A stretch of 64,000 bases of DNA from Effrenium voratum. Taxonomy: Eukaryota > Sar > Dinophyceae > Suessiales > Symbiodiniaceae. Under the pieces are notes generated by a model. It was not told the origin of the DNA and made no database searches. It saw only the letters and a list, made by a program, of their open reading frames with translations. The first letter of the stretch is position 1; every line of letters begins with the position of its first letter. This document shows, piece after piece, positions 9,128 to 18,354 of this stretch. The stretch covers positions 193,907-257,906 of the forward strand of contig CAUJNA010001635.1 of NCBI GenBank assembly GCA_963377175.1, in the 5' to 3' direction. A program made the translations under genes and the position numbers.

Positions 9128-10942
9128 ACCTAGGCTGCCAATGGTAGGGCCACCACCTCGGTCTCCACAGAGTCATCTGTTTCCAAGCCCGAGTCCGCCG
9201 AGGAGTCCGAGTCCTCCTGCAGTGTGGGGACCTCCGCAGGCTCCAGTACCCAGTCCGCCGGGAAGCCGTGCCGCTTGAAGCAGCGTTCGCACTTGCCATA
9301 GGCCTCCTGCTCCGTCATGTAATCCAGCACCGAGAGCTCCAGGATCTTGGAAGCCGCCGGTCGCCACCCGCACCCCACAGCTGTGCCTTTGTCATTCAGC
9401 AGGTGGATTCTGGACTGGCCGGCGTTGCCTGTGCGCTTGACCGCCGCCACCACACGAAGGGGGAGGTCCGGGGTGGCGGGAAACAGGTCCTTGGCCTTCA
9501 CTGGTGTGTCCTCGGGTCCCTGTTCCACCAGTGACCATGAGCGAGTCGATGGCGCGCTCCCTGAGGGTACCGTGGGGGACGCCTCCCCTTCCCCTTCGGT
9601 TTGGTGTTTGCGGCCGTCCGGTCCTGCGTCCGTGATGTCCACTGCTGGTGGCGGGAGCGGGTCCGCCCAGTCCGGGTGGTTCAGGTCCTCCCTGCGTTCC
9701 CTGCCTGGCCCGAGGTTCAGGGACCTTCTGCGCTACCTGGCCCCAGATCTCCACCACAACGTTGCGCTTCTCCCGCACGTAGACGTCTGCTGTGCTTTCC
9801 GTGAGCCAGTTGCCTAAGTACATGCGGCGCTCCCGGGGGATCCCCATCTGGAAAGCGCAGTCCGGGATGAACACTCGGAATGAGTGCCATGTCAGCGGCT
9901 TCACCAATCCCGGGGTAACTCCCCGACGGAGAATAGCATCCTTGAGCCATCTCAGAGCCCTTTCCGGTGTGAGGGATCAGCTGCAAAGTCTTTGCTCACT
10001 GTCGGGAGCAGGTAGTCCATGTCCTGGAATGCCTCCTCGGATACCAGCCGCCTGACCGAGGCCACCCAGGTAGTCCACCAGGGGATCCCCGTGAAGCTGT
10101 ACTTCGGAGCAATCAAGGGGACCGGGTTGCGGTTGATTCGTGCTGCTGAGACCGTCTTGGTCTGCCAGGCCTTCAGCTCCACAGTGTTGCTGGTGTGGAT
10201 AAGGTCCTTGGGGTGAACATGCTGGAGGTCATTGAAACGAGCGCTGCACCCCACTTGGAACCGAGCGAAGCCCAGGATGAAAGCGTCCAGTACCTCGTGT
10301 CTGTTCCTCCCCGGGGCCTCCTGCGTGCCGGGGCCGGTGGCACCCAGGCGATCGTAGCCGGCCCCCTCCTCCAGAGCCCATATGACCTCTTTGCTGGGGA
10401 CCACCGCCTTGCGCTGTGGCCGGGTGACCGTGTCCGTGAGCGCCTCTTCCAACGAGCTCTTCTTGGACTTGAGGCGATGGAGCTCGTCTATCTTCAGCAA
10501 CCCGAAGGTCTTGGAGAACCATTTGAGGGTGTTCCACACCTGCCGTAGCTTGCACGGTGTGACCTCCTCTTCGGCGAGCTGGTTAAGGAGAGAGCGGACG
10601 TGTCGTTCCTGCCATGGAATCACTGTGAAGCCTCTCTTCCGGAGACTCTCGTAGACCAGGCAATGTTGCCTGAGTGTCCGGAACCTGCTGTCCGCCAGGA
10701 GGTCCAATGCCTCCTTGCGGAAGTCCTCCCCCAGGATGTCCTGCATGTATGCAATGTGCTCCGCAAACGGGGCGAAGTGGGCAAGGAGCCGCTCCGCCCA
10801 TTTCCCGCGCATATGGAGTTCCATCGCTCTCTGGGTCGTGGGCTCCATTTCCCTTATCTTGCCCGGGCGCCAGTGCCTCCACTTCAGAAGCTCCGGTTGC
10901 TGGAGTGGGGGTGGGTCATCTCGTGAGAACCACCTCAATTGG
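9128..10942 (-). pseudogene. Tyrosine recombinase of YR retroelement, main part
   Basis: Tyrosine recombinases cut and rejoin DNA through a covalent 3'-phosphotyrosine and serve as integrase in DIRS-like elements. The frame 10,942-9,952 carries a helical N-terminal core region and the first catalytic Arg in CSARFNDLQHV (codon 10,239-10,237). A one-base shift near 9,975 leads into the frame with TWHSFRVF (HxxR, codons 9,886-9,875), GNWLTES (Trp in place of the common second His) and the nucleophile in ADVYVREKR (Tyr codon 9,781-9,779). A further shift leads to a C-terminal region with GKCERCFKRHG and a stop near 9,130. All four catalytic signatures are visible, but the gene is frameshifted and its N-terminus lies across the inserted transposon at 15,527-15,890. 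Confidence 0.75.
10939..10942. repeat. Target-site duplication TTGG, left
   Basis: TTGG directly precedes the inverted-repeat transposon and recurs at 15,527-15,530 after it. Keeping a single copy restores the YR reading frame. Confidence 0.8.
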
Positions 10943-11684
10943 CTGAACTGGCAATTGTTCATGTTTTTAAAGTTTTTTTTTGCATTTTGCATTTTTCCAG
11001 TTTTTCGCGGGCATTTGTTGCTCGATTTATGTCGCTGAGGTTGACTTTAGAGAAGTTAATTGTTTGGGTTTCAAGTTGTTTTTCGGTGGGAAGGGGGGGG
11101 GGCAGGACGGGACAATAATAATGCGCCTGTGTGCCCATTGTTGCGAAAGGCTTGATTCCTGCAGCATCGTTTTTCGCTGGCTGCTCGCCTTCGGAGAGTC
11201 GGAACGGAATTATCTTTTTTCATCTCGTTTGTTGTTTGAGGGCTCGGTGGCTTGCCCCGCCCCACCCCCCCTCCTCCCAAGCCCATCAATGATTGACGTT
11301 GTTGCGTTTGCTTGCGCGGGTTCGGTGGCTTGCCCCGCCCGGCCCCTACGCCTTCTGCAAGCAAGAGGGAAGGCGTCTCAGGGCAAAAGAGTCTCACAGG
11401 AAAGCTGTGAGCTGACGAACGGACATGCGTGATGCGACGCAAGAGCCGCCCAAGTCGTATGTTTCTTGCGGATCATATTTTTCAAGCGGATAGATGTGTT
11501 TTTGCAGAGCAGATATGCTTGTTGCGGTGTGCGCTTGCGGGTTCGGTGGCTTGCCCCGCCCGGCGCCCACAATGACTTACGCTGGTTTCGGTGGCATGCC
11601 CCATCCAGCAGTAAGGATTCAGAAGGGGCGCTTCTGAAACCGCCCTTTTCCGGAAGCGTTCTCAGAAAGGCTTTCGTGTGTAAG
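10943..11684 (+). repeat. Left terminal inverted repeat of the transposon
   Basis: Similarity to the reverse complement of 14,646-15,526 runs from the outer tip to GTGTGTAAG at 11,676-11,684, after which the arms diverge. Compared with the right arm it lacks one ~140-bp internal unit. It contains four copies of a GGTTCGGTGGCTTGCCCCGC-type subterminal motif. Confidence 0.9.
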
Positions 11685-11807
11685 GGCGGCTCGAAAAACA
11701 AGACTTTCGTGGGAAGTCTGCCTGCAAGTCTTGTTTGGTTTTTTGAAATTTCGGCTCTGACATGTTGAACTGCCCGTAGAAGGGAAATAGCGTGAGAAAG
11801 TCTACCA

Positions 11808-12218
11808 ATGGCACGGGGGCCTGCTCGCAAAAAAGGCAGCGCAGTGAAGCAGCTTTGCTCCTACAAGAAGTGCAGAGCCAAGAAGGACGTGAAGAACAAG
11901 TGCCACACAGCTCGCCGTGAGGAAGTGGATCTTGAGCAATGTCGGCCCTTAAGAAGCCACTGTCAGACTGTAAAGTTCTGTGGTCAAACGCATTTAGACG
12001 CCTGCCTATCAAAAAAGAAAAAAGCTCCACCCGTTGGAAGGGAAGCTCTGGACACGCAGCAACTGGCCAGTCTTTTTCAAACCTTGGTGGAGCTAGGCCG
12101 TGGCCACAAACAAAAAAAGGGTCCTGCGGGCTGCGTGGGGCTTGTCTTTGTTTACAAACTTCAGGTTCGGAAAGACTTGCAGCGTGCCCGTGTCCATGTC
12201 TGCCAAATCGCAGTATAG
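11808..12218 (+). CDS. Cys/His-rich small ORF inside the transposon
   Basis: The 136-codon frame starts MARGPARKKGSAVKQL and has an orderly Cys/His series: CSYKKC, NKCH, LEQC, SHC, FCGQTH and DAC within about 55 residues, followed by KKKK. The spacing suggests a zinc-binding, possibly DNA-binding, domain. The minus strand over the same stretch also shows paired Cys (CGTC, CTSC, CLFC), so one of the two is a mirror effect and the true strand is uncertain. The product was not assigned to a family. Confidence 0.3.
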   Translation: MARGPARKKGSAVKQLCSYKKCRAKKDVKNKCHTARREEVDLEQCRPLRSHCQTVKFCGQTHLDACLSKKKKAPPVGREALDTQQLASLFQTLVELGRGHKQKKGPAGCVGLVFVYKLQVRKDLQRARVHVCQIAV

Positions 12219-13009
12219 CTGAGCAAAAGCTTCGTGCTCCGACGACAAGGTACCTGTCCCGCCAGCTGCTCGTCGGCTGCTGCGTCGGCGTTGAACACCT
12301 CAACGCGCCCAAGCCACTGCTGAAACGCAACTGCGTCCAGCTGGGGACAAGCCACCTGAGCTGGCACAGTTGGCTTCAGGCAGTCCTTGAATTCTTCTGC
12401 ACCAGCAAAAGGGGTGGCCAAATCATGAAGCAAATGCACAACAGCCGTGGCAACTCCGACCGCAGAGAAGTCATGAAGCTTCCGTGCGCCCAGAAGCATG
12501 TGCTGAGGACGCAAATCCTCTGCGCACGTTTGCCCTCGCAAGACAAGGATCGTCTTTGAGCAGTCCGAGTGCACAGTGACGCAGGAGGCAGCGTTGAGCG
12601 TTTGTCGCGTGCGAGCCCGCAGCGACTCGGCCAAGCAAAACTTGAGCTTCTGGGCTCGGCGGCGAAGGATCTTGCCGCCGGACCAGGCAATCCCATCATC
12701 ACCGCCATCTTTTCCCTTGCGTGTAGCTCGCAGAACTGCGATGAACTCTTCGAGAGATGGGGCCATCAGACGCAGTCGGATGTCTTCATTTGATGCTGCG
12801 GCCTGGTGCCTTTTGGTTTTCTCATGGTCTCGGAAGTGGCTGACCTGCAATGAAGCAATGGTTCGAAACTCCGCTGACACATGCCCAGCAGCTTTGCAGG
12901 CAGCACAGCTGACGGAGAAGTCGCCTGTGTCCCACTGCACAGCCTCCAGCCACGGGAACTGCTCGGTCCACCGCCTGCCAAAGCGGGCCCATGCGCTCTG
13001 CGCGGACAT
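12161..13009 (-). CDS. Transposon ORF with FPWL...CxxC...H zinc finger
   Basis: The open frame extends up to 13,345, but the Met at 13,009 (MSAQSAWARF) is the likelier start, because the upstream part is repeats and a perfect palindrome. From this Met the protein has about 282 residues. Its N-terminal region reads WARFGRRWTEQFPWLEA and then CAAC followed by HFRDHEKTKRH, a Cys2-His2 arrangement like the TTF/BED-type finger at the start of many hAT-like transposases. The remainder has helical stretches but no recognised DDE/RNase-H-like catalytic core, and the frame stops at 12,161. It is probably a truncated or partly decayed transposase or accessory DNA-binding protein of the surrounding inverted-repeat element. 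Confidence 0.45.
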   Translation of the reverse strand: MSAQSAWARFGRRWTEQFPWLEAVQWDTGDFSVSCAACKAAGHVSAEFRTIASLQVSHFRDHEKTKRHQAAASNEDIRLRLMAPSLEEFIAVLRATRKGKDGGDDGIAWSGGKILRRRAQKLKFCLAESLRARTRQTLNAASCVTVHSDCSKTILVLRGQTCAEDLRPQHMLLGARKLHDFSAVGVATAVVHLLHDLATPFAGAEEFKDCLKPTVPAQVACPQLDAVAFQQWLGRVEVFNADAAADEQLAGQVPCRRSTKLLLSYTAIWQTWTRARCKSFRT

Positions 13010-13286
13010 TCCGGGCAGCTTGGGCCAGAGCTCTGTCCAGAGGGCGCTTGCGGAAAAAAACTTAAGTTTACGCACGAAGTTCCTGTCCAGAGGGCCTCTG
13101 GAATCCGAAGGTCGACTCAACAAGCCGCAGCGCTGTGGACTGTCCAAAGAACTAGAAACGTTCGAACACCGGGAATTTTGCGTTCCCCGAAATCCAAGAA
13201 TTGTAGTCCACTCGACGGTCCGCAGCGCTGTGGTTTGTGGAGACAACTTATGGAAACCGGAGACCCTCTGGACAAATGGGGTCTGT

Positions 13287-13310
13287 GGAAAAAAACTTAA
13301 GTTTTTTTCC
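13287..13310. repeat. Perfect 24-bp palindrome inside the transposon
   Basis: GGAAAAAAACTT is followed directly by its exact reverse complement AAGTTTTTTTCC. A half copy (GGAAAAAAACTTAAGTTT) occurs near 13,052. Both lie near CGCAGCGCTGTGG direct repeats (about 13,125 and 13,220), upstream of the minus-strand ORF, where they could act in its promoter or in transposase binding. Confidence 0.8.
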
Positions 13311-13379
13311 GCGGACCAAGCTGATCGGGCGAGCGTACGTGTCATGTGGGAAACTGGATGGACGTGACCGGACTGTCTC

Positions 13380-14645
13380 TCGGCAACCCTTGATCCTCAG
13401 CACTTCATGACGCCGGACGTCCTGATTCAATGTCCTTGGCTGGCCGCATGTTTTAAGCACCGTTCGATCTGCGTTTGACATCTCTCTGCAGCAGCAGCGG
13501 GGGCACGCCGCCGACACAAATCCAATGTGCTGGGGCAAGCCACCAACGCGGGCCGGGGCACGCCGCCTGAGCCACATCATGGTTGCCAAACTCACAAACT
13601 TACGCGGCAGAGCGCGCAAAAGCCCAGCGTTGCGGCTCAGTTGGGCTCCCTGTCCGTGGGGTCGTCCTCCTCTTCCTCGGCTGGGTCTTCAGTGGCCGGC
13701 GGCGCGGCAGCCTTAGCCTTGACTCGTCTGCCCTGCTTGGGGGCTGGTCCGGCGCCTGGAGCAGGCGGCGCAGCTTTCAGCATGTTCTCCACCAGGTCGA
13801 CCAGCGCCGAGCCACTGTTCGGCCGCCCTGCCCCCCCGTTCTTGGCAGGAGGAGGCACTGGGCCAAGCTGCCCAGCCTGGCTTTGCTCACCGGCGGCGCT
13901 TTTCCTCCGGCCTTGCCCCTCGTCAAGTTGCTGTCACCGCTGTCCGCCTGCGTCGTGGTTGGCAGGCACGGCGAGACCACTTGGTTTCAGACTGGTTTGA
14001 AATATTAAAGCAGCAGAATAAACACTGCGTCTGTGCATAAAACAAAGCACTGGCCTGCAGAGCGTCGCGCAGCTCTGCAGCGTAATACTGACTGCTTGGG
14101 CTCTGCATGTGTGCCCACAAGCGGCCGAAGAGGTACTGCCGCACGACATTCATGTGAAGACTATTTTCCAGGCTGAGGTAAGCCGCCAACGCCGTCGCTG
14201 CTGCGGCTGCCTTGCTCGTCAGTCTGACCCTTGCCCGCCGCGCTGCCGCCTTTGAGGCCCTTCCCGCCAATTGGCACAACCACGCCCATGAAGAAACCTA
14301 CGATGACGCCAGCAACGAGCGCAATCGACATGGCTGCAGCTTTCACGCCAGTGATGGGGCAAGCCACCAAAACACGGCCGCGCCTGCTAACTTGTCTAAG
14401 AGCCGCCAAGCGAACACAGCGCGTCTTGACTTGGCAAGCACGGATGGTTTTGCAAGCGGGCCGCAGTGACCAAACCTTGGAAGCAATAGAAAACAACTGC
14501 CTTCTGAGCTGTCGCCATTGAGTCTGTGTAACCGCACAATCAGGAAAACTTTAAGGTCACTAGTCCAGATTTGGCGTGGGGCCAGGCCCCACTAAAAGTC
14601 TGGTAGTAACAATGCGCGCGCCCGCAGCTTTCCCACGAGCCGCCG
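13380..14645. other. Transposon interior, no convincing gene
   Basis: GC-rich frames on both strands are open here because of composition, for example an E/D/P-rich minus frame at 13,637-13,858 containing AEEEEDDPTDREP, but none shows a family motif. A GGGGCAAGCCACCAA variant occurs at 13,531 and 14,355. 14,581-14,645 is the inner edge of the right arm and shows no further feature. Confidence 0.5.
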
Positions 14646-15526
14646 CTTACACACGAAAGCCTTTCTGAGAACGCTTCCGGAAAAGGGCGGTTTCAGAAGC
14701 GCCCCTTCTGAATCCTTACTGCTGGATGGGGCATGCCACCGAAACCAGCGTAAGTCATTGTGGGCGCCGGGCGGGGCAAGCCACCGAACCCGCAAGCGCA
14801 CACCGCAACAAGCATATCTGCTCTGCAAAAACACATCTATCCGCTTGAAAAATATGATCCGCAAGAAACATACGACTTGGGCGGCTCTTGCGTCGCATCA
14901 CGCATGTCCGTTCGTCAGCTCACAGCTTTCCTGTGAGACTCTTTTGCCCTGAGACGCCTTCCCTCTTGCTTGCAGAAGGCGTAGGGGCCGGGCGGGGCAA
15001 GCCACCGAACCCGCAAGCACAAGCACATGCAACAACTTCAATCGTTGGCGGGCTTCACTTTGGAGGAAGGGGGAGCTGGGCACCCTATTGCTGGAAAAAA
15101 CCAGCGAAAGGATTTGTTTAAGGGGGCCGGGCGGGGCAAGCCACCGAACCCGCGCAAGCAAACGCAACAACGTCAATCATTGATGGGCTTGGGAGGAGGG
15201 GGGGTGGGGCGGGGCAAGCCACCGAGCCCTCAAACAACAAACGAGATGAAAAAAGATAATTCCGTTCCGACTCTCCGAAGGCGAGCAGCCAGCGAAAAAC
15301 GATGCTGCAGGAATCAAGCCTTTCGCAACAATGGGCACACAGGCGCATTATTATTGTCCCGTCCTGCCCCCCCCCTTCCCACCGAAAAACAACTTGAAAC
15401 CCAAACAATTAACTTCTCTAAAGTCAACCTCAGCGACATAAATCGAGCAACAAATGCCCGCGAAAAACTGGAAAAATGCAAAATGCAAAAAAAAAACTTT
15501 AAAAACATGAACAATTGCCAGTTCAG
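14646..15526 (-). repeat. Right terminal inverted repeat of the transposon
   Basis: This is the inverted copy of the left arm. An extra ~140 bp (about 15,010-15,150) lies between two copies of GGCAAGCCACCGAACCCGC and is itself a diverged duplicate of the adjacent AACAACGTCAATCATTG segment. The left arm therefore probably lost, or the right arm gained, one unit by recombination between these short repeats. Confidence 0.9.
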
Positions 15527-15530
15527 TTGG
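15527..15530. repeat. Target-site duplication TTGG, right
   Basis: Matches TTGG at 10,939-10,942 on the other side of the transposon. Confidence 0.8.
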
Positions 15531-15890
15531 TCCTGGCGATCCCATTCATTCTCCAGCGGGGAAAAGTTCTCACTTGGCTTGCCGTCCGCCGTCGCCATGA
15601 GGAGGAACCATAGGCTATCCCACAGGTCGGCCAGGTCCGCCGCTGACAGAGGCTGGGGAAGCCTGCCCGCCGCCGACGCCACCAGGCCGTTGAAGTAGTC
15701 CGTCGGGACCACTTGGTCGTCTTGTCCTACCGGAATGCCCGAGAGTTCCAAGCGGATTGCCGGCTCCCCACCCAGCTTCCTCCCCTCCTCCTCCGTGCCA
15801 TGGCGCAGGCACATCAGGACCAACAGCTCCCCGTCCGTCTGTCTCGGGGAGAAGGACTCATCCGCCAATGTGTCCCATAGGACCCTCGGA
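15527..15890 (-). pseudogene. N-terminal part of the tyrosine recombinase ORF, split by the transposon
   Basis: The minus-strand frame reads through a region with MADESFSPRQTDGELLVLMC and ends with NEWDRQDQ at the transposon border. At the other border (10,942 downward) the protein continues LRWFSRDDPP in the same frame once a single TTGG is kept. Upstream, FRIPRVLWDTLADES suggests the coding region began before the Met at 15,868. The region is an N-terminal extension of the recombinase with no separate domain recognised. Confidence 0.7.
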
Positions 15891-16446
15891 ATCCGGAATG
15901 CGGTCCCAAAGACGTGTGTAAGGCGGGCGCAAAAGAAACTTGGTAGAAACCCTAGCCATGATGAAAAAGGGGGGGTTCGAGCCTCCTATTGCCCAACCGC
16001 GGCAGAATGCATGCGTGCTCTAAACGCGCAGCATGCCGAGTGCAGATGGGGCATGCAGGCCACACGCATCCCGACAGGACCAAGGTCAACCCCCAGAAGT
16101 CCCTAAAAGCACGGAGGGGGGAAGACCAACCAAGGAGGGGGATTCCCTAAAAACCCCAAGGGGACCTCAAGGAAACCAAGAGTCAGCCGCAGCCACCTTT
16201 TCCGACCGTGGCTGGTATGGCCCGTCCTTGGGGCCAATGCATGTGACCTTCTGGTCGAGGCGAACAGGTTGTCGCGACGTGTTGAACAGGGGGGGAAACA
16301 ATGGTGAAGGAAGAACCCAAAAGGAAAACCCTTTACCCCTCCCCCCGCCGGAGACGGGGCCAAAGGCACCCAAGTCCCGGCGGGAAGGGATCACACGACT
16401 CCCCCATCCGAAAGGGCTGTGAGACAAACCTAGCGGCTCTCTCCCT
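15890..16446 (-). pseudogene. Decayed spacer between gag-like and YR ORFs
   Basis: No single frame is open throughout. A minus-strand segment near 16,400-16,190 reads DLGAFGPVSGGGRGKG and continues with mixed composition, likely the frameshifted C-terminus of the gag-like ORF. The plus strand shows only proline-rich shadows. One copy of the recurrent LGA-x-GP coding motif lies at 16,356-16,374. Confidence 0.45.
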
Positions 16447-18274
16447 TCAGGATCGCCTCCTTTGCCACCGAGTGGATTGCCTCTCCGGATTGCTCAGGAT
16501 GACCGACCACAAAGCAGTGGAGACATCCCCCAGGCCATTCGAGGAGCTGAAGCGCATGCGGGGGGTGCTCGCGTCTCCCAGGACCAGATTGGGAGGCTCC
16601 GTTGGCTCCACCCTCTTGTAGAACTCCATCCGGTCACGGATCCACTGGTTGTACAGCTGCTCCGGGGGCTCGTCCATCAACAGCTGCAAGCATGTGGCCT
16701 TGTCTTTGTGCCACCCCGTGATCTGGAGCAGCCTGGTCCCCCCGCGGCTCGCCTTCCAGCAGCCCTTGCAAAATCTGCACATATAGCCCCCGGTGGTCTT
16801 GAACTTCTCCTTGCTCACCACTTCCCAGGCACTGATGCTGGGCAAGACCAAGCCACACTCCACGGAGGCCCAAAACACGTGCTTTGTCTCCTTGGGGAAG
16901 TGCTTGTTGATGTACTTCCGGCCCGCGACCGCCGTGACCGTGGACGTGGTGATGGGCGGGTATCGCCTGGTGCCCTGGTCTGGTGTGCGGAGCGTGGTGT
17001 CCGCTCCCCCCAAGACCTTGGCCTTGGGGTCCGCCTCCTTGGCCGCTCCTCCCCCGGGGCCAGAGGCACCCAAGGGGGGGGAGCAACCCAGCTGCCGGAT
17101 GAGGTCCTGGGAGTAGCCCAACCTGTCGTACAAGGCCCCCGCCGCCTCCTGCGGGACCTGCTCGACCCAGTCGTGGACCACGTTGCAGCGCCAGTTGACC
17201 TTCACCTCCACCATCGAAGACTTGCTCAGGCCCGCCACCAACTTGGTGTAGACCGAGTCGAAGGCCTTCAGCGATGCCAGCGGGAGGGTGATCCGCTCGT
17301 CGCACACCGCCCTGAAACGCAGCGCCTCCTTACTGTCGTGGACGGGGGCCACTGGGATCTCCATCACGGGCAACGGGCAGTTGACGATGAAGTTCTTGGC
17401 CGCCAAAAATGTCCCCATCTCCTTGAAGATGTAGCTCCATTCCTCCTTGCTGCGCGGCTTGGGGATGCCCAGGCTCTCCAGGAAGGGCACCGCCTCCTTC
17501 CTCATCTGGAGGATGTTGCCCATCCACTTGTCCGAGGTCGAGCCCGGCACCGCATGCCTTGCACATGAACTGGTAATCGGAATGGCCTGCATCAAGCCTG
17601 TGCATTCGCTGGGTGCCAATGCACGCCTTGTTCCTCTGGAACTGAGAGGCCCAGACCTCCTCCTGCCGGATCTGGATCTTCATCGGAACATAAGCCTCCA
17701 GGATGCGAATCACCAGGTCCTCCGTGAGGTTCTTCCCGACAAACTTGTGGAACAAGGAGACCGCCTCCTCCACCGTGACGTCCCTTAGCAAAGTGGCCGC
17801 TGATGCCGGAAGGACTGGGAAGAGGTCTGGGAGGTCCACCAGCTTGAAATAGCCAGGCCGACCCTCAACCGGCACCAAGGAGACCGGTTTGCTAACCTGA
17901 GCCGTGGTCTTCTGGGAGGCCGCAACGAAACCCTTCAGCCTCTTCGTTGGTGGCGTCTGTGCCTGCTCCTTGACGTCCGCGTCTTCCATGTCCTTGTCAT
18001 CCTCCTCGGCGGGGCCAGAGGCACCCAAGCCGGAAGTCGGTGTGGCAAAAGCCACACGGAGACGCTCCAGTGCACTGGAGAGGTCCTTCATCACATCGGT
18101 AGCCGAAGCCGACGGGGGGGCCGCGGGCTCGTCCAACACCAAGCCGGCCGCCACTGCCGCCTCGCGAGTGCGAATTTCCTGCGCCTCCTGGCTTGCCATT
18201 TCAACCTCCTCTGCGGTGAGTGACTGGTCCTCAATCAGCTCGAAGGAAGTGGCCGAGGTTGCCGAGGAAGCCAT
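16447..18274 (-). pseudogene. Gag-like ORF of retroelement with SL-tagged 5' end
   Basis: The chosen start is the ATG at 18,274 (MASSATSATSFELIEDQS), 59 bases after a relic spliced leader. The N-terminal half is A/E/D-rich with LGASGPAEEDDKDMEDADV and a basic TKRLKGF stretch, followed by LVDLPDLFPVLPASAATLL and a Cys/His cluster ending QFMCKAC. A frameshift near 17,550 leads into the second frame (to 16,447), which has DKWMGNILQMRKEAVPFLE, a Gly/Ala-rich linker with PPLGASGPGGG, and a second Cys cluster GGYMCRFCKGCW. No protease, RT or recombinase motif is present. Position and composition suggest a Gag or structural protein, but no family was recognised. It is followed on the same strand by the recombinase ORF. 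Confidence 0.5.
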
Positions 18275-18333
18275 TGCTTGATCAGGGTTAGGTTCAAAAG
18301 TGTCTAAGCACAATTTTTCACACAGATTGGATG

Positions 18334-18349
18334 CTTGAGCCAAAATGGC
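18334..18349 (-). other. Relic dinoflagellate spliced-leader sequence
   Basis: The minus strand reads GCCATTTTGGCTCAAG, identical to the last 16 bases of the dinoflagellate spliced leader (DCCGUAGCCAUUUUGGCUCAAG). The preceding bases (CATGT) do not match the leader's 5' end. The leader is joined to mature mRNAs by trans-splicing and is not normally genomic, so its presence before an ORF indicates that a processed mRNA was copied back into DNA. The ORF's ATG lies 59 bases downstream. Confidence 0.7.
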
Positions 18350-18354
18350 ACATG

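Larger units (their letters stand above)
11228..15230. repeat. Subterminal motif GGGGCAAGCCACCGAACCCGC, 11 copies
   Basis: Copies or variants lie at about 11,241, 11,318, 11,539, 11,583, 13,531, 14,355, 14,726, 14,770, 14,990, 15,130 and 15,207. Those in the left arm are reverse-complemented relative to those in the right arm; two weaker ones lie in the interior. All are inside the transposon. Repeated subterminal motifs are transposase binding sites in several DNA transposon families, which is the likely role here. Confidence 0.7.
10943..15526. mobile_element. 4.6-kb DNA transposon with ~0.75-0.9-kb terminal inverted repeats
   Basis: The ends 10,943-11,684 and 14,646-15,526 are long inverted copies of each other, both beginning CTGAACTGGCAATTGTTCAT at the outer edge. 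A 4-bp TTGG duplication flanks the element. The interior holds a minus-strand ORF with a Cys/His finger and a plus-strand Cys-rich ORF, but no complete transposase core was recognised, so it may be non-autonomous. The 4-bp target duplication argues against classical hAT (8 bp) and PiggyBac (TTAA only); families with 4-bp duplications such as Sola or Ginger are possible. It interrupts the YR gene and is therefore younger than that retroelement. Confidence 0.9.
4693..18029 (-). repeat. Recurrent LGASGP-encoding motif, 7 copies
   Basis: GGGGCC-x3-GGCACCC-type 18-19-mers on the plus strand lie at 4,693-4,710, 5,940-5,957, 9,116-9,134, 10,330-10,348, 16,356-16,374, 17,056-17,074 and 18,011-18,029, all in one orientation. 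Read on the minus strand they encode (L/Q/P)GA(S/T/P/F)GP. A degenerate eighth may lie in the Gag start (ALGASGYV). The DNA core GGGTGCC-TCT-GGCCCC is an imperfect hairpin. I saw no copies outside the retroelement block. Confidence 0.65.

Noticed and set aside
11808..12330. A functional zinc-finger protein on the minus strand (CGTC, CTSC, CLFC)
   Set aside because: The plus strand has the more regular Cys/His series, and paired Cys can be an antisense effect; left as uncertain.
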